Part shown: piece after piece, positions 1 to 10,699 of the stretch
Layout: each line of letters opens with the position of its first letter
How positions within the stretch are numbered: position 1 is the first letter of the stretch
Origin: Amanita rubescens
Taxonomy: Eukaryota > Basidiomycota > Agaricomycetes > Agaricales > Amanitaceae
DNA: 64,000 nt
Direction: 5' to 3'
Assembly: GCA_015039365.1 (NCBI GenBank)
Contig: WION01000051.1
Coordinates: 124,001 to 188,000 of the forward strand
Program-made: the position numbers and the translations under genes
The notes under the pieces: generated by a model
What the model was told of the DNA's origin: nothing
Database searches by the model: none
Seen by the model: the letters and a program-made list of their open reading frames with translations, nothing else

Positions 1-2
1 AT

Positions 3-1952
3 CCACCGTCAGCAGACAGGAACCCTGATAGAATGAATGAATCTGCCTCTCTACTCAAAGAAATCTTTGCTTTAAAGTCTGAATTAAAATCTGCAGAACA
101 TGATCATTTAAACCGAATGATTAATGAATCTGGAAATGAATTCCTTCATTTTCTTCTAAAAGCGGCTGTCCCCCTTGTGGATAATATTCCATATGACTAT
201 AGAGATATATCTAAAATGCACTCCAGTAATCCTCAATTGTATAAACAATGGAAGATTGCAATGGATGACGAATTTAAATCTCTTCAATCTAGAGATATTT
301 GGGAGTTAGTTGATCTTCCAAAAGGACGAAACCTAATCAGATGTCGTTGGGTTTTCGACTTAAAAACCGATGGACGCAAAAAAGCTCGTGTCGTAGCTAA
401 AGGTTTTAGTCAACGTCCCGGATTAGATTACGACGAAACATTCTCGCCTGTAGCGAGATATGAAACAATCCGAATACTTCTGGCCACATCAGTGCTTGAA
501 AACTGGGATATACAAGCCCTAGATGTAAAAACTGCCTTCTTATATGGCGATCTTGATGAAGATATTTACATGGCCCAGCCAGAAGGTTTCGTTGTAAAAG
601 GACAAGAATCTAAAGTATATAGGCTGAGGAAAGCCATATATGGATTGAAACAGGCATCATATGCCTGGAATAAACAAGCTGATAAATCGTTGAAATCGTT
701 GCATTTCGAGCGATGCTTGTCTGATTCTGGCGTTTACGTTCGTAAAGGCAAGAATACTATCACGATATGCATATTGTATGTCGATGATATACTCTTTATG
801 GGAAATGACGATTCCACCATCGTATCCATTAAAAAGAAATTTATGGAGATGTGGGAATGTCGTGATCTTGGAAAGATCAAAGAGTATTTACGAATCCAAG
901 TCAATTACAACCGTGATTTAGGATTCTTAGTCATAGATCAAGGTCCTTATGCCTTGAAGGTTGTTAAGCGATTTGGACTTGAAGATTGCAAGTCTGTACG
1001 CACACCGTTACCTGCTGGGTATGCTCCTATAAAGAATGAAGGAGAATGCACACCACAGGAACGTTCTTATTATCAACAGATAATAGGATCCCTTCTATAT
1101 CTCGCCTTAGGAACTAGGCCTGATATAATCTATGCAGTAATTTTGATGTCCCAATTTTCATCAAATCCGTCCCAAGAACACATTCAAAAGGCTTTGTATA
1201 TAGTCAAATACATTGCTCATACCTTAAACGTAAAAATCGTTTATAGCGCCAAAGGCAATAATAAATTTAGAGCCTACGCTGACGCTGACTGGGCCGCTGA
1301 TCGTAATACACGACGATCTATAAACGGTTATGTTTTAATGTTAGCTGGTGGTGCGGTAGCTTGGACGAGTAGAAAACAAAAGACTGTAGCTCTGTCTTCG
1401 ACTGAAGCAGAATACATATCTTTATCAGATGCTGCAAGACAGATTGCATGGGTTGAAAATCTATTTTACGAAATAGGTGCACCCATTAAAAGCATCTTAC
1501 TTAGCGTAGATAACCAAGGCGCTATATTTTGGGCACAAAATCCTGCACAAGAACATCGTTCTAAACATATTGATATTCGTTATCATTTCGTTCGCAAGTT
1601 GATCGAGACTAAAAAAGTAGTCCTCGAATACATACCAACCAACGAGCAGAATGCAGATCTCATGACTAAGAATTTATCCTTTGAAAAGGTCAAATTCTTT
1701 AGAGAACGATTGGGACTTTCCTTAGAAGAATATCCGACTTCTACAAATGCATTAATCAAAAGACCAGATAAATTAGAGACTGAGGAAATTCGTGATTTGA
1801 CGAAATTAATTCTTGATTGGCAAAATCTTGAATTAGATGGTATTGATCGTCTATCACACAAGAAGTTGATGGAACTTCTTGATGGTCTTATTGATCAACA
1901 AGAATCGGATATAGATCCCTTCTATGATGAGAACATCATAGACTTTAAATAA
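3..1952 (+). CDS. Ty1/copia Pol, 3' part: reverse transcriptase and RNase H
   Basis: This is the C-terminal part of a copia-type polyprotein. The reading frame is open to the left edge of the window, so protease and integrase lie outside. Counting from the Met at 33, the RVT_2-type reverse transcriptase spans about residues 75-330 and has the catalytic YVDD box near residue 250. RNase H spans about 415-560, with the DAD, STEAEY, DNQGA and NADLMTK segments that supply its acidic residues. There is no stop or frameshift, so this part is intact. After RNase H there is an unusual acidic tail of about 75 residues. The stop lies 22 bp before the LTR start, with a purine-rich tract (gcgaagggg) between them. 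Family assignment is secure; activity cannot be judged without the 5' part. Confidence 0.95.
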   Translation, partial: PPSADRNPDRMNESASLLKEIFALKSELKSAEHDHLNRMINESGNEFLHFLLKAAVPLVDNIPYDYRDISKMHSSNPQLYKQWKIAMDDEFKSLQSRDIWELVDLPKGRNLIRCRWVFDLKTDGRKKARVVAKGFSQRPGLDYDETFSPVARYETIRILLATSVLENWDIQALDVKTAFLYGDLDEDIYMAQPEGFVVKGQESKVYRLRKAIYGLKQASYAWNKQADKSLKSLHFERCLSDSGVYVRKGKNTITICILYVDDILFMGNDDSTIVSIKKKFMEMWECRDLGKIKEYLRIQVNYNRDLGFLVIDQGPYALKVVKRFGLEDCKSVRTPLPAGYAPIKNEGECTPQERSYYQQIIGSLLYLALGTRPDIIYAVILMSQFSSNPSQEHIQKALYIVKYIAHTLNVKIVYSAKGNNKFRAYADADWAADRNTRRSINGYVLMLAGGAVAWTSRKQKTVALSSTEAEYISLSDAARQIAWVENLFYEIGAPIKSILLSVDNQGAIFWAQNPAQEHRSKHIDIRYHFVRKLIETKKVVLEYIPTNEQNADLMTKNLSFEKVKFFRERLGLSLEEYPTSTNALIKRPDKLETEEIRDLTKLILDWQNLELDGIDRLSHKKLMELLDGLIDQQESDIDPFYDENIIDFK

Positions 1953-1974
1953 AGGATATCTAAGCGAAGGGGTG

Positions 1975-2340
1975 TGTTAAATATAGAATTATATTTATAG
2001 AATGATTAACTACTGATTGACTACAATCAATGTTACTCATATCGCTCACGTCATCCTTTATGTATGACATAGAGATGACATCATAATGACTTCATTATGA
2101 TATCATGGTGACATCATGATAGACTCATGATCACATCTTATGGTGTGCTTAGCACGCCATATCTTCCCATCTATACTATACACTTACACATATGTAGATA
2201 CATATTTGTTCTCTCTTAGTATATAAACCTGTCCTGTATCGTAGAATAGGACAATCCATTCTCTTCCTCTTACTATCACTACTACGCCGAAGGGTAGTGC
2301 TAAGATCATATCGCAATAGGTAAGCTATTGCACCTGCTCA
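1975..2340 (+). repeat. 3' LTR of the copia element
   Basis: The LTR begins with TGTTAAATATAG directly after the polypurine tract. It contains a TATA-like stretch (tatataaacc) near 2,220, followed by the short transcribed region expected of a copia LTR. The right edge is uncertain: CA dinucleotides that could end it lie at about 2,332 and 2,340. The 5' LTR is outside the window, so LTR identity and target duplication cannot be checked. A run of atgacatcatgatgacatcat near 2,080-2,130 is internally repetitive. Confidence 0.7.
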
Positions 2341-2344
2341 TGCT

Positions 2345-2800
2345 GTGGACATGCTCTCGCGTAGACCTGTCTTCTTCGTCAAAATCCATAATGTATCTAC
2401 AACTACCTCTGCAACAGCAGCAGAGTCTCAAGATATGATGGTTCTGGATATTGGTTGCAGTCATCAGAGCACACCAACCCCAAGTGATGAAAGTATAATG
2501 GATATTGATAGTGAACCAGTAGCATCCAGTTCTTCAATGCTTTCAATGCTTTCAATGGGTGATACTGGCTCTTTGTCTGGCCATCATGGGAATGCAACAG
2601 ATGCATTGAACTTGCTTCGTCCATCTGGAAGCAGAAAGAAATCAAAAAGATCCCATGTAGCATCTGGCATCACCTCTACTACATTTGTAACTGGAACAAG
2701 TCATAGGGCAAAGAGAAAGTGCAGGGTGTGTGAAGATGCTGGCCATGATGGCAGTGACTGTCCAGGATCAGGAAGAAGATCACAATGTCAGTTTGGGTAA
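2345..2800 (+). pseudogene. zinc-knuckle-like 3' exon, probably a transposon gene remnant
   Basis: An open frame of about 150 codons starts at the copia LTR edge. It is Ser/Thr-rich and disordered, with a basic patch (GSRKKSKRS). It ends in a Cys/His cluster, CRVCEDAGHDGSDCPGSGRR plus one more Cys, which resembles the zinc knuckle found at the C-terminus of some DNA-transposon proteins. A splice donor (gtaagaaac) sits at the end, and a stop follows soon after the likely acceptor at about 2,830. There is no recognisable N-terminal domain. It looks like the last large exon of a gene whose 5' part is missing, perhaps cut off by the copia insertion. The specific family is not recognised. Confidence 0.4.
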
Positions 2801-3223
2801 GAAACTTATTTTATTATTGTATTCCACAGGCTAATATGCAAATATAGGAATGTACAAACAAGGGAATCAACTGGATGATGCTATACTTTTTTTTCTGAAT
2901 GGAAATTTTGCCTACAAACATTTACAGAATATTTTTTGTATTTTTACTTGATTTTTTACAAAGAATGGCATAAAAAAAGAACTTTGACTGGAATAGATTA
3001 ATAATTGGATGTAGGGCAGGCCTTTATAGGCCTGGTCCCTTTTTTGATTTTTTCAGATTTTTTGGTCCATGGTCCAGACATAGCACATGAGCCACAGTTT
3101 TGCAGTCTCCACAGCTGCAGTTCCCTACTGCACCCACATCCCACAGGCTCCAAGTGCTTGCCCAGTGTTAGCCAAGGCAATGGAGGTAGGGGATGGGGAG
3201 GTCTTTACCCTCCCCCACGCATT

Positions 3224-3440
3224 CCTTGTGGACTCCTGAGGACTCCTGGCTCACTCCTGGGAATTCCCAGGACTCCAGAGGGACTCCCACCTCCCTGGAA
3301 GACCCCTCATCCCAGCCAAAATGTACCAGGAGTGAGCTGGGACTCCCGGTAGACTCCCTGTAGACTCCCAGGACTCCTCTGGACTCCCTGTATGAGGAGT
3401 CCACAAGGAGTGTAAGGACTCTTGTTTCATTCCTGTTTAT
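3224..3440. repeat. left subterminal GGACTCC array
   Basis: The 7-mer GGACTCC, or near copies, recurs about every 10-25 bp, mostly in one orientation. The opposite orientation GGAGTCC appears at the inner edge. It mirrors the array at 5,178-5,465 and probably consists of repeated transposase-binding sites of the 2.28-kb element. Confidence 0.6.
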
Positions 3441-5177
3441 GTGGTCATGTGACATGACCAGTTGGTCTGTGTGCAGGCCCACAGGTATATAAGGAGGGGG
3501 CATCTGGCACATATCCCCCAGCACCCCCTCGGGAAAAGGGGGGGCAGTGGAGATAAGATTAGATAGATAGATAGATGATAGGCAGCTTAAGTAATATGAT
3601 GGCCTAGATAAGATAAGATAAAAATATAACAAAATTGAAAATTTCCTTTTATAGAAGTGTGACATTATGTAATATGTGACTGTGACAAAAAAGATGCACC
3701 TAGCTTTTGTGATTCAGAATATGCAACAATCATAATGCCAAATAAAGTCAAACATGAGATATTCACAAAATACATTTTCAAACATAGCTTTGAAAAAAAT
3801 CAAAAAAATCAAAAAAAATCATGTGATCACATCTGTGCAAGAATTGCAGTGACAAATGCTGCCAAACTCAAGATACTTGCAAAGTACTGTTTTGAACACC
3901 AGTCTTTTGAACCTGATCTGATTTTCTGATTGCCTGACTTGTGCTGGAACACTGGTTGTCTGATGGTGATGGTCTGACAGTGTCTGAAACACTGGTTGTC
4001 TGTTGTCTGATATTAACTGATGACATCTGATTGTCAGACAATCAAACAACCAGTTCCAAGGCTGAATGAAATGAGGCTCCATCTAATAAGAGCTGAGCCC
4101 TGTGATGTTTTGTAACACAACTTTAAGATGGCAGCAATTTCCATGTACAAACACCATGCACATAACAAAGATGATCAGGAAGAATGGGCCTTGGATTTGC
4201 TGCTTTGCATCCCATACCCTCCAAGTGTCCCAGCACCAGTCAGGTAATCAGGAATCAGACACCATCAGATGTCAGATTTTTGGCATGTTTTCTGATGCTA
4301 CTCTGAACCATTGCACAAGTCACTGCAACTGACTTCCAGCACTTCCAGTCACTCATAACCACCAGCAACCCCAACTTCCTAAAACTGACCAAACTTGATC
4401 ATCACCAGACACCCCTCCCAAATTGACTTTGCAGGTGGTCACACATGGAGTGGCAAAACCAAAAGACAAACAGACTTTTTGCATTCACATTTTAGCTTAT
4501 TTAGTTTGGCATCATAATTCTTGCATGTCCTTGATCACATGGGACATTTTCAAGATTATTTTCAGACTTTACAATTTCCTCACACTCACATCTGAAAAGG
4601 TCTTTTGCAAATATTTCAAGTACTTGGGATTATTTGGTTTTACAATAAGTCCTATATGACCTGGATCATATGAATTTTCAGGTTTTTATTGCAAGTATAA
4701 ACATTGCCAAACAACATGCATGCCCATCTGAAATTTGGAAAGCAGCATGAAATTGCACATGAGTGTAAAGTACTGGTGATGTCAGTCTACTTACATAGGA
4801 TGCAATAGGAATGGCTGGGAATGAGTAGGAATCCTGATGGATTAAGTTTCCATGAAGATGTGACTCAGTTACATGTGTGCCTTCAATACACAGGCATGTG
4901 AACATTGAATGCCTTACTAGGTGGTTATGAGCAAATACTGAAAAGGATGATTAGCAGCAATTTTAACTGGTTCCTGCATACTACATCAACAAACAATCAG
5001 AGCAGGAAAAAAGTGGGCCACAGGTGGATGGTGATGATGATAGTGGTGGTGATGGTGTTGGTATTGATTGGCACAGATGATGTTTTTAAATGGTTTGTAG
5101 TTATTTAGATTCACTGTTATGTCACAGCATTGTAGTGCAACAGATTTATGTTGCCGTTACAGTAATGACAAATGAGC

Positions 5178-5465
5178 AGGGAGTGAGCAGGACTCCACAG
5201 GGACTCCTGTCCAGTCCTTGCAATTTTTACTTGCTACTTTTTTGCTTTGAACCAGGAGTGAGCAGGACTCCACAGGGACTCCTGGTCCACTCCTTGTGGG
5301 ATGACTCCTGGCATTTTTCGCTTTTTTGCAGTCAATGAGGAGTGAACAGGGAGTGAACAAGGAGTCCACAAGGAGTCCTTGTCCACTCCTGGCATTTTAT
5401 GTCAATTTATCAGGAGTCTACAGGGAGTCCTGAGGAGTCCTGAGGAGTCCGGGAGTCCACAAGGA
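5178..5465. repeat. right subterminal GGACTCC/GGAGTCC array
   Basis: Two direct blocks (gagcaggactccacaggga, at about 5,183 and 5,258) are followed by a run of GGAGTCC units leading to the right inverted end. It is the counterpart of the array at 3,224-3,440. Confidence 0.6.
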
Positions 5466-5484
5466 CATGTGGGGGAGGGTAAAG

Positions 5485-5613
5485 TGTTGCCGAAGGTCGT
5501 CGGCTCGAAGGTTTGACTTCGGAAGCTTCCGTGATGCGTGATGTGATGCCGAGACTCGGAATGCGGTGCGCTTCGGTGTTCGGTTCCAACGTAGCCAGAA
5601 CCGGCTCGTTACA
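5485..5613 (-). repeat. Ty3/gypsy-related LTR fragment
   Basis: The last 34 bp (tcggttccaacgtagccagaa... ending cggctcgttaca) match the end of the gypsy LTRs at 18,771-19,167 and 21,000-21,396 with only a few changes. The rest is more diverged but keeps the same cttcgg-rich composition. Read on the minus strand it begins TGTAACGAGCC. It abuts the end of the 2.28-kb element on one side and a broken host-family exon on the other, so it is a truncated solo LTR. Confidence 0.6.
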
Positions 5614-6440
5614 CCGGGCAATGAAACCAATGTGAACATGACTTGAGCTTCAACAATATCACCATTTTGGAAGCGAACAGGAGATATTTCCATATATCTA
5701 CAAGATCATTTGTACTTTGCTTTTTCTTATACTTGAGTACTCACTTCATCTCGCCCATCTCCAATGTAGATTGCTCATAATAGTTAACTAAGTTGTCGGT
5801 GACATGAATGTAACCTGTGTTTTCAATGCCTGATAGAATACCGTATGGATTGATGTCTCTTCCAAACGGTATATGTTTCTCCATCGGACTGCAGTCTTTA
5901 ATGGATGAGAAGTATTGGTTCGAGGAATCGAAACTGGTGAACTCGCCGTAGGTATTGATGCATAAGCACAGCTTGAGTTTGTCGCGAGGAACATGACATC
6001 CAAAAAAAGAATATGTCCAATATCCCTTTCAAGGCATTATCAAATGTTGGTGTACCCAACCCTGTTAGCGATACACTTTGACGCAGGTACTTCGCTCGGC
6101 CAATACTTCTGACATGACCCTTGTTATTAACATATTTGTGCCAAAACTTTGCACTTACATCGTCTGGTTTCTAAAAGGAGGAAGATCGTGTCGCCAAATG
6201 ATGCCCTGAATGTGCGCAACGACTTCGTTTACATCGTTTGTGACAGGCATTTGATCTTTAGTGGCTACATCTGCAAACACAAGTTGCTTCGTTGTTTTCG
6301 TCATCTCAACAATCCTGTAGCCATTTGGCCAGTCCGATGCCTGGTAAATACACCATCAGCACTGTTCTTTAATGTTTTAATGAAAGTAACCATGCCTTGG
6401 TGCAGCATGATAGCTGTATCCCAGAATTGGCGATGACATG
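5614..6440 (-). pseudogene. truncated Agaricomycete family gene (GDIVEAQ motif)
   Basis: Minus-strand exons can be read in order. The first, near 6,160-6,440, encodes a piece like ASDWPNGYRIVEMTK and LVFADVATKDQMP. An exon near 5,750-6,000 carries KDCSPMEKHIPFGRDINPYG and GYIHVTDN. The last exon, near 5,614-5,695, carries RFQNGDIVEAQVMF. As I recall, these blocks occur in this order in a large family of uncharacterised Agaricomycete proteins. The frame is lost exactly where the LTR fragment begins at 5,613, so the C-terminus is missing. The 5' end is not certain. Function is unknown. Confidence 0.5.
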
Positions 6441-7378
6441 TCTTTCTCCTGCAATGTTCTCGAGTCGGTTGGCTGTTAGTACATCGATAATGCTTTAGTT
6501 AAGTAACTTAATGTTTATATGTTGAACATACCAGCTCCTTCCAAGTCATATTTGCCGTACATCTTCGTTGTCCCTGGCTGTTATCACGAAAAACTTGTAT
6601 GCGACAACTCTTCAGACTGTAATATAATTATATAGGAGCGAACCCCGGCCATCACTCGGAATTGACCGATACAAGGATGAGCCTTCACCTATCCACGTGC
6701 TGCAAACCTCGGATCAGTGCTTGCAGGTGTCCTATGATGACACGGACATAAAAGACTGTCAACGCCGCTAGTTATCCACGATTATTGAGTACGTCTGTGG
6801 GATAATGAATCTTGCGACGGGCACAGCAATGAGCGGAGCTCTGTTTGTTGTATGCTCCAAACCATGTTGGCTTCTCTTTCTCCTGCAACACAATCGCTCC
6901 TAGATTGACCTGGCTTGAGCCAATGGGCTAATCAAGTCTATCCGGTCAGTTTTTGTGCTATGAAATTTAGTTTGTCTCATTTGCAAGCTACTCCACAGGA
7001 TCGGCGCTAGGAAGTGGGGGCGTTAGCGGCACTCATACAGAACACCGTCTGCTTGTCCATTTTCCGATATTTTCAAATTCATGCTCTAGATTAGTACTCA
7101 ATACATGCTTATTGCGAAGCAATCGTTCCTGAACATTAATCCAACCGAAAATGCGCACGGGCTGACGAATCAATCTTACAAACATTGCACTTCCATGTGC
7201 GGTCAATTTAATTCCACTCAAAAATGTTTCACCTGATCGCTCCAATGCCTTTCATCGCCTGACGGCATCGCCACCATCTCATTCTCTTAACATGGCGTCG
7301 GTTATTGCGGCACGTTTCCTTACACACGTCTAACGGCCTTCTGCTCCTCCACCCAACTTTTGTGTAACTCTCTATTGA
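6441..7378. other. no supported gene
   Basis: A 70-codon minus-strand frame at 7,033-7,245 and other short frames have no recognisable domain. The stretch may hold 5' exons of the broken minus-strand gene to the left and the promoter of the gene starting at 7,379, but I cannot define either. Confidence 0.4.
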
Positions 7379-8347
7379 ATGGCTCCCGCTAAGAGAAAAC
7401 AAGGAGTCAAAGCAAAGAAATCAAGCGATGTCATTGATGACATGACCTCGTATGTCCCTTTTCTTTCATCTTGCGTTGTGATTTCAACAATTAACTTTCA
7501 CGGAATATCTGTCGATCACATTTTCGTCCTCAGTTTGAGTGATGGTCAAGAAAACCTACTCGATAAAGCACACCAGAATGAGATTGTCGAATCTGACAAT
7601 GAACAACCGTATGTTCATTTTTGTACATCATCCATCAATCACTAATAACATCTGTCCTAAGGCTTTTGGAGACCGTGAAGTCTAAGAAAAAGAAGACTGT
7701 CCGAATTTCTAGTGACGATGAAAGCATCCCTCCCATTGTTGATAATCCTGAACAGGCCGTTCCAGGAAACATTGGCGAGACTGACACAGTACTCAAAATG
7801 TCTGACGATCCCTTTCTTCTCAAGGTAAAGAAGCCGAATATGTGGTCACTTCATGCGTATGTGGAATTTACTTCATCTATCATACATGTACTAAAGTTGT
7901 GGGCATTTTAGAGATTCAGCGCTTACTGCTCATACTCAGACTGCTCGCTGTTCAAAAGACAACCTGTGCGATAAGTCCTCGACTTCTAACGTCACTAATG
8001 ACTTTGAAACGTAAATTTTTGCGCTTGCAAACCTGCATCACTTTATCTGACTCTGACCATAACACCATGCGCAGATTCTTTGATTCTGACATTGATGGCT
8101 TGTCGGATGGTGTCAATCATTCTGAAGGGATGCACAGTACTCATTCACTCAAATCCAGAACGCCAACAAAGACACCGACGAAGGTGGGTTCAAAACATAA
8201 CACCCCTTTATATTTGGGTTCACTTCCAGAAATTGTCGACTCTGGCATTAAACGAAACAAGGATATACAAATGAACCCCTTTATCTTAGATGAAGAGTTG
8301 ATTGACCCACTATTACGTGACGACCATAAAACGCTACCGAAGCTCAG
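7379..8347 (+). CDS. 5' part of a multi-exon gene cut off at the Plavaka end
   Basis: Five exons splice in frame with standard GT/AG sites: 7,379-7,449, 7,534-7,608, 7,662-7,856, 7,912-8,010 and 8,075-8,347. The protein starts MAPAKRKQGVKAKKSS, is basic and then acidic and disordered (KKKKTVRISSDDES), and ends DEELIDPLLRDDHKTLPKL at a clean donor gtaagc. Only 45 bp of intron follow before the inverted end at 8,393. The layout resembles uncharacterised Agaricomycete proteins with a disordered nuclear-type N-terminus and a beta-rich C-terminal domain. The 3' piece at 36,105-36,744 is of that general type, but about 100 or more residues that should lie between them are absent. The two pieces may therefore not be one gene. 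The gene is incomplete here. Confidence 0.6.
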
Positions 8348-8392
8348 GTAAGCATCAATACATATCAAGATAAACGGTGTATGATATCCATA

Positions 8393-8418
8393 CATCAGCA
8401 AACAGGGCAAAAGTCTGA
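8393..8418 (+). repeat. left terminal inverted repeat
   Basis: Begins CATCAGCAAACAGGG and is identical over 26 bp to the complement of 35,668-35,693. It lies in an intron 45 bp after the last readable exon of the gene on its left. Confidence 0.85.
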
Positions 8419-8779
8419 TCATGTCTAATTTCATCTGATGCTTAATCAGATGTGATTATTCTATCAATCCACAGGCCTAATAGACCAGCAGTAGTATTCA
8501 TGTTAGAAGAGTGTCCTATAATCATTAACCCAGATAAACATAGACTCAGGTGACATATGATAGTTAAATAGGTTGCCAGTGCAAATGGCAGAAAATTTGA
8601 CTGATAGTAATATAGATAACCCAACACATCCAGTCAACAAATGTTTCTGAAATATAGATAATCAGGTTGATATATCTCCCACTCAATAGTGTGACAGATC
8701 ATATATGATCAGGAAACCAGAGACAAAGTCAGCAGTATGTCATTAGACAATTAAACTATTTGGACAACATGATAATAGA

Positions 8780-10025
8780 TGGTCAGATAAAGGAAACACC
8801 TGACAGCCAGGCTACTTGAACAACAGACAATTAGATCATCAGCAGTGGATTAGCAAAAATAGCTGACTGTTAATAAATCTAACTATCAGGTGGTAAGATA
8901 ATTCCAGTCATTTGGGATGCTGGATATCAGATATATAGAGTCAACTATCAGAATACAGTCAGATCATTAGAAATTCAGAGCATCAGATAGGCAGGTCATC
9001 AAGCAGTCAGTCTGGATTGGGCATTTAGACCATCAGATAGGTAGCTGGACAATCTATTAGAATGGTCAGACAGAAAGCTAGAGAGTGCCTCAGACAAGGA
9101 GACAGGCAGAGAGTCAGACAGATAACCAGACAAAGCATCAGACAGTTGGACAGTTAAAAGCCAGACAATATAGCTAGACAGAGTGTCAGATAGTCAGACA
9201 GTCAGACAAGGTAGAAAAATGGAGTATCAGATGGTCAGACAAGGCAGCTGGACAGAGTTTCAGCAAGTCAGACAGCTAGACAGTTGGATAGTTAAACAAC
9301 CAACTAGACAGAGTATCAGACAGTCAGACAGCCAGAGAGTCAGATAGATAGGTGGACAGATCATCCCTGCATCAGAAAGTCAGACAGCTAGAAATCAGAC
9401 AAGGTAACTAGACATAGTATTAGACAATAGGACAGCTAGACAATCAGACAAGGTAGCTAGACAGTGCATCAGACAGTCAGATGGATAGATAGACTGAACA
9501 TCCCTGCATCAAGCAGTCCAGATAGCTAGAAGTCAGACAGGGTAGCTAGACAGTGCATCAGACAGTCAGATGGATAGATAGACTGAACATCCCTGCATCA
9601 AGCAGTCCAGACAGCTAGAAGTCAGACAGGGTAGCTAGACAGTGCATCAGACAGTCAGATGGATAGATAGACTGAACATCCCTGCATCAAGCAGTCAGAC
9701 AGCTAGAAGTCAGACAAGGCAGCTAGACATAGTATTAGACTGTCAGACAACCAGAGAGTCAGATAGATTGGTTGACAGAGCATCCCTGCATCATGCAGTC
9801 AGACAGTTAGATAACCAACTAGACAAAGTATCAGGCAGTCAGACAGTCAGATAGATAGGTAGACAGATCATTCCTGCAACAGAAAGTCAGAAAGCTAGAA
9901 GTCAGACAAGGTAGCTAGACATGGCATCAGACTGTCAAACAACTAGATAGAAAGACCATCAAACTCTTAGACCACAAGGCATAAAGTCAGACAGTTTATC
10001 TGACAATAAGGCACCCAAAACTTCA
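8780..10025 (+). repeat. left subterminal CAGACA array
   Basis: Dozens of copies of CAGACA/TCAGACAG, often as cagtcagacagctagaca, fill this stretch, almost all on the plus strand. This is the density expected of subterminal transposase-binding sites in large Plavaka/CACTA-like elements. Short frames across it are only repeat translation. Confidence 0.8.
9451..9715 (+). repeat. 89-bp tandem repeat inside the CAGACA array
   Basis: The segment starting atggatagatagactgaaca begins at 9,481, 9,570 and 9,659, an exact 89-bp period over about three copies with very few differences. Each unit holds several CAGACA words, so one duplication multiplied many sites at once. Confidence 0.85.
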
Positions 10026-10094
10026 GACATTTCAACCAGGCATTTAAAATAGTTAAAACATTTATTAATCAACTACATAAGCAAGCTGACAAGG

Positions 10095-10550
10095 AAAGAG
10101 TAGTACACAAGGACAATAGATGACAAAGAGATTACAACAACAGACAACAATGAAGATGGAGGACAACGACGAAGGACAATGACAATGAACGACGACAACA
10201 ACAGACGACAACAACGACGAGGGACAACGAAGGACGACGACGACAATGAAGGATGACGACGGACGACGACAACGACGATGACGGACGACAACGACGACGA
10301 CGGACGGACAACGATGACGACGGACGGACAACAACAACGACGGACGGACAACGACGACGACGGACGACAACGACGATGACGGACGACAACAACAACGACG
10401 GACGACAACAACAACGACGGACGACAACGACAACGACAACGACGGACAACAACGACGACGATGGACAACAACGACGACGACGGACAACAACAACGACGAC
10501 GGACAACAACAACAACGACGGACAACAACGACGAGACGACGAAGAAAGGT
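10095..10550. repeat. degenerate GAC/AAC trinucleotide-rich tract
   Basis: About 450 bp made of imperfect acgacgacgg, acaacaacga and related units with a 3-base rhythm. All three minus frames stay open for 140-190 codons because the repeat has no stop in that direction (Val/Arg/Ser-rich), so none should be taken as a gene. It sits exactly between the left subterminal array and the GC-richer cargo. Confidence 0.85.
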
Positions 10551-10699
10551 AAACGAAGTGAGAGGGACGGGGGATGAATAAAGTAACGCACTTGACAGGT
10601 CCTTTTATACTTGTTGAGATGGGAAAGTTACGAAAGTCCAATTGCCGCAGACCCTTAGCGTGTGACCAAGTTAAATATGATAGCCCAACTCCGAACTCG

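Larger units (their letters stand above)
3203..5484. mobile_element. non-autonomous DNA transposon, about 2.28 kb, with inverted ends
   Basis: The interval is bounded by a 16-bp inverted match: CTTTACCCTCCCCCAC at 3,203-3,218 and its complement at 5,469-5,484. The inner 30 bp on each side (ccttgtggactcc and so on) also match as inverted copies. Just inside both ends are arrays of GGACTCC/GGAGTCC. The interior is AT-rich with no convincing coding frame, though it has scattered GTCTGA/TCAGAC words near 3,900-4,060. On the right end the sequence reads CACTTTACCC from the outside, reminiscent of CACTA-type ends, but the left end does not keep the first two bases. No clear target duplication was found, so the exact edges and superfamily are uncertain. 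Confidence 0.5.

Noticed and set aside
8062..8274. An additional intron at 8,190-8,237 in the 7,379 gene
   Set aside because: Removing it leads to an early stop, whereas reading through keeps the frame to the donor at 8,348.
9451..9715. CRISPR-like regular spacing in the 89-bp repeat
   Set aside because: The whole unit is repeated with no unique spacers, and the genome is fungal.
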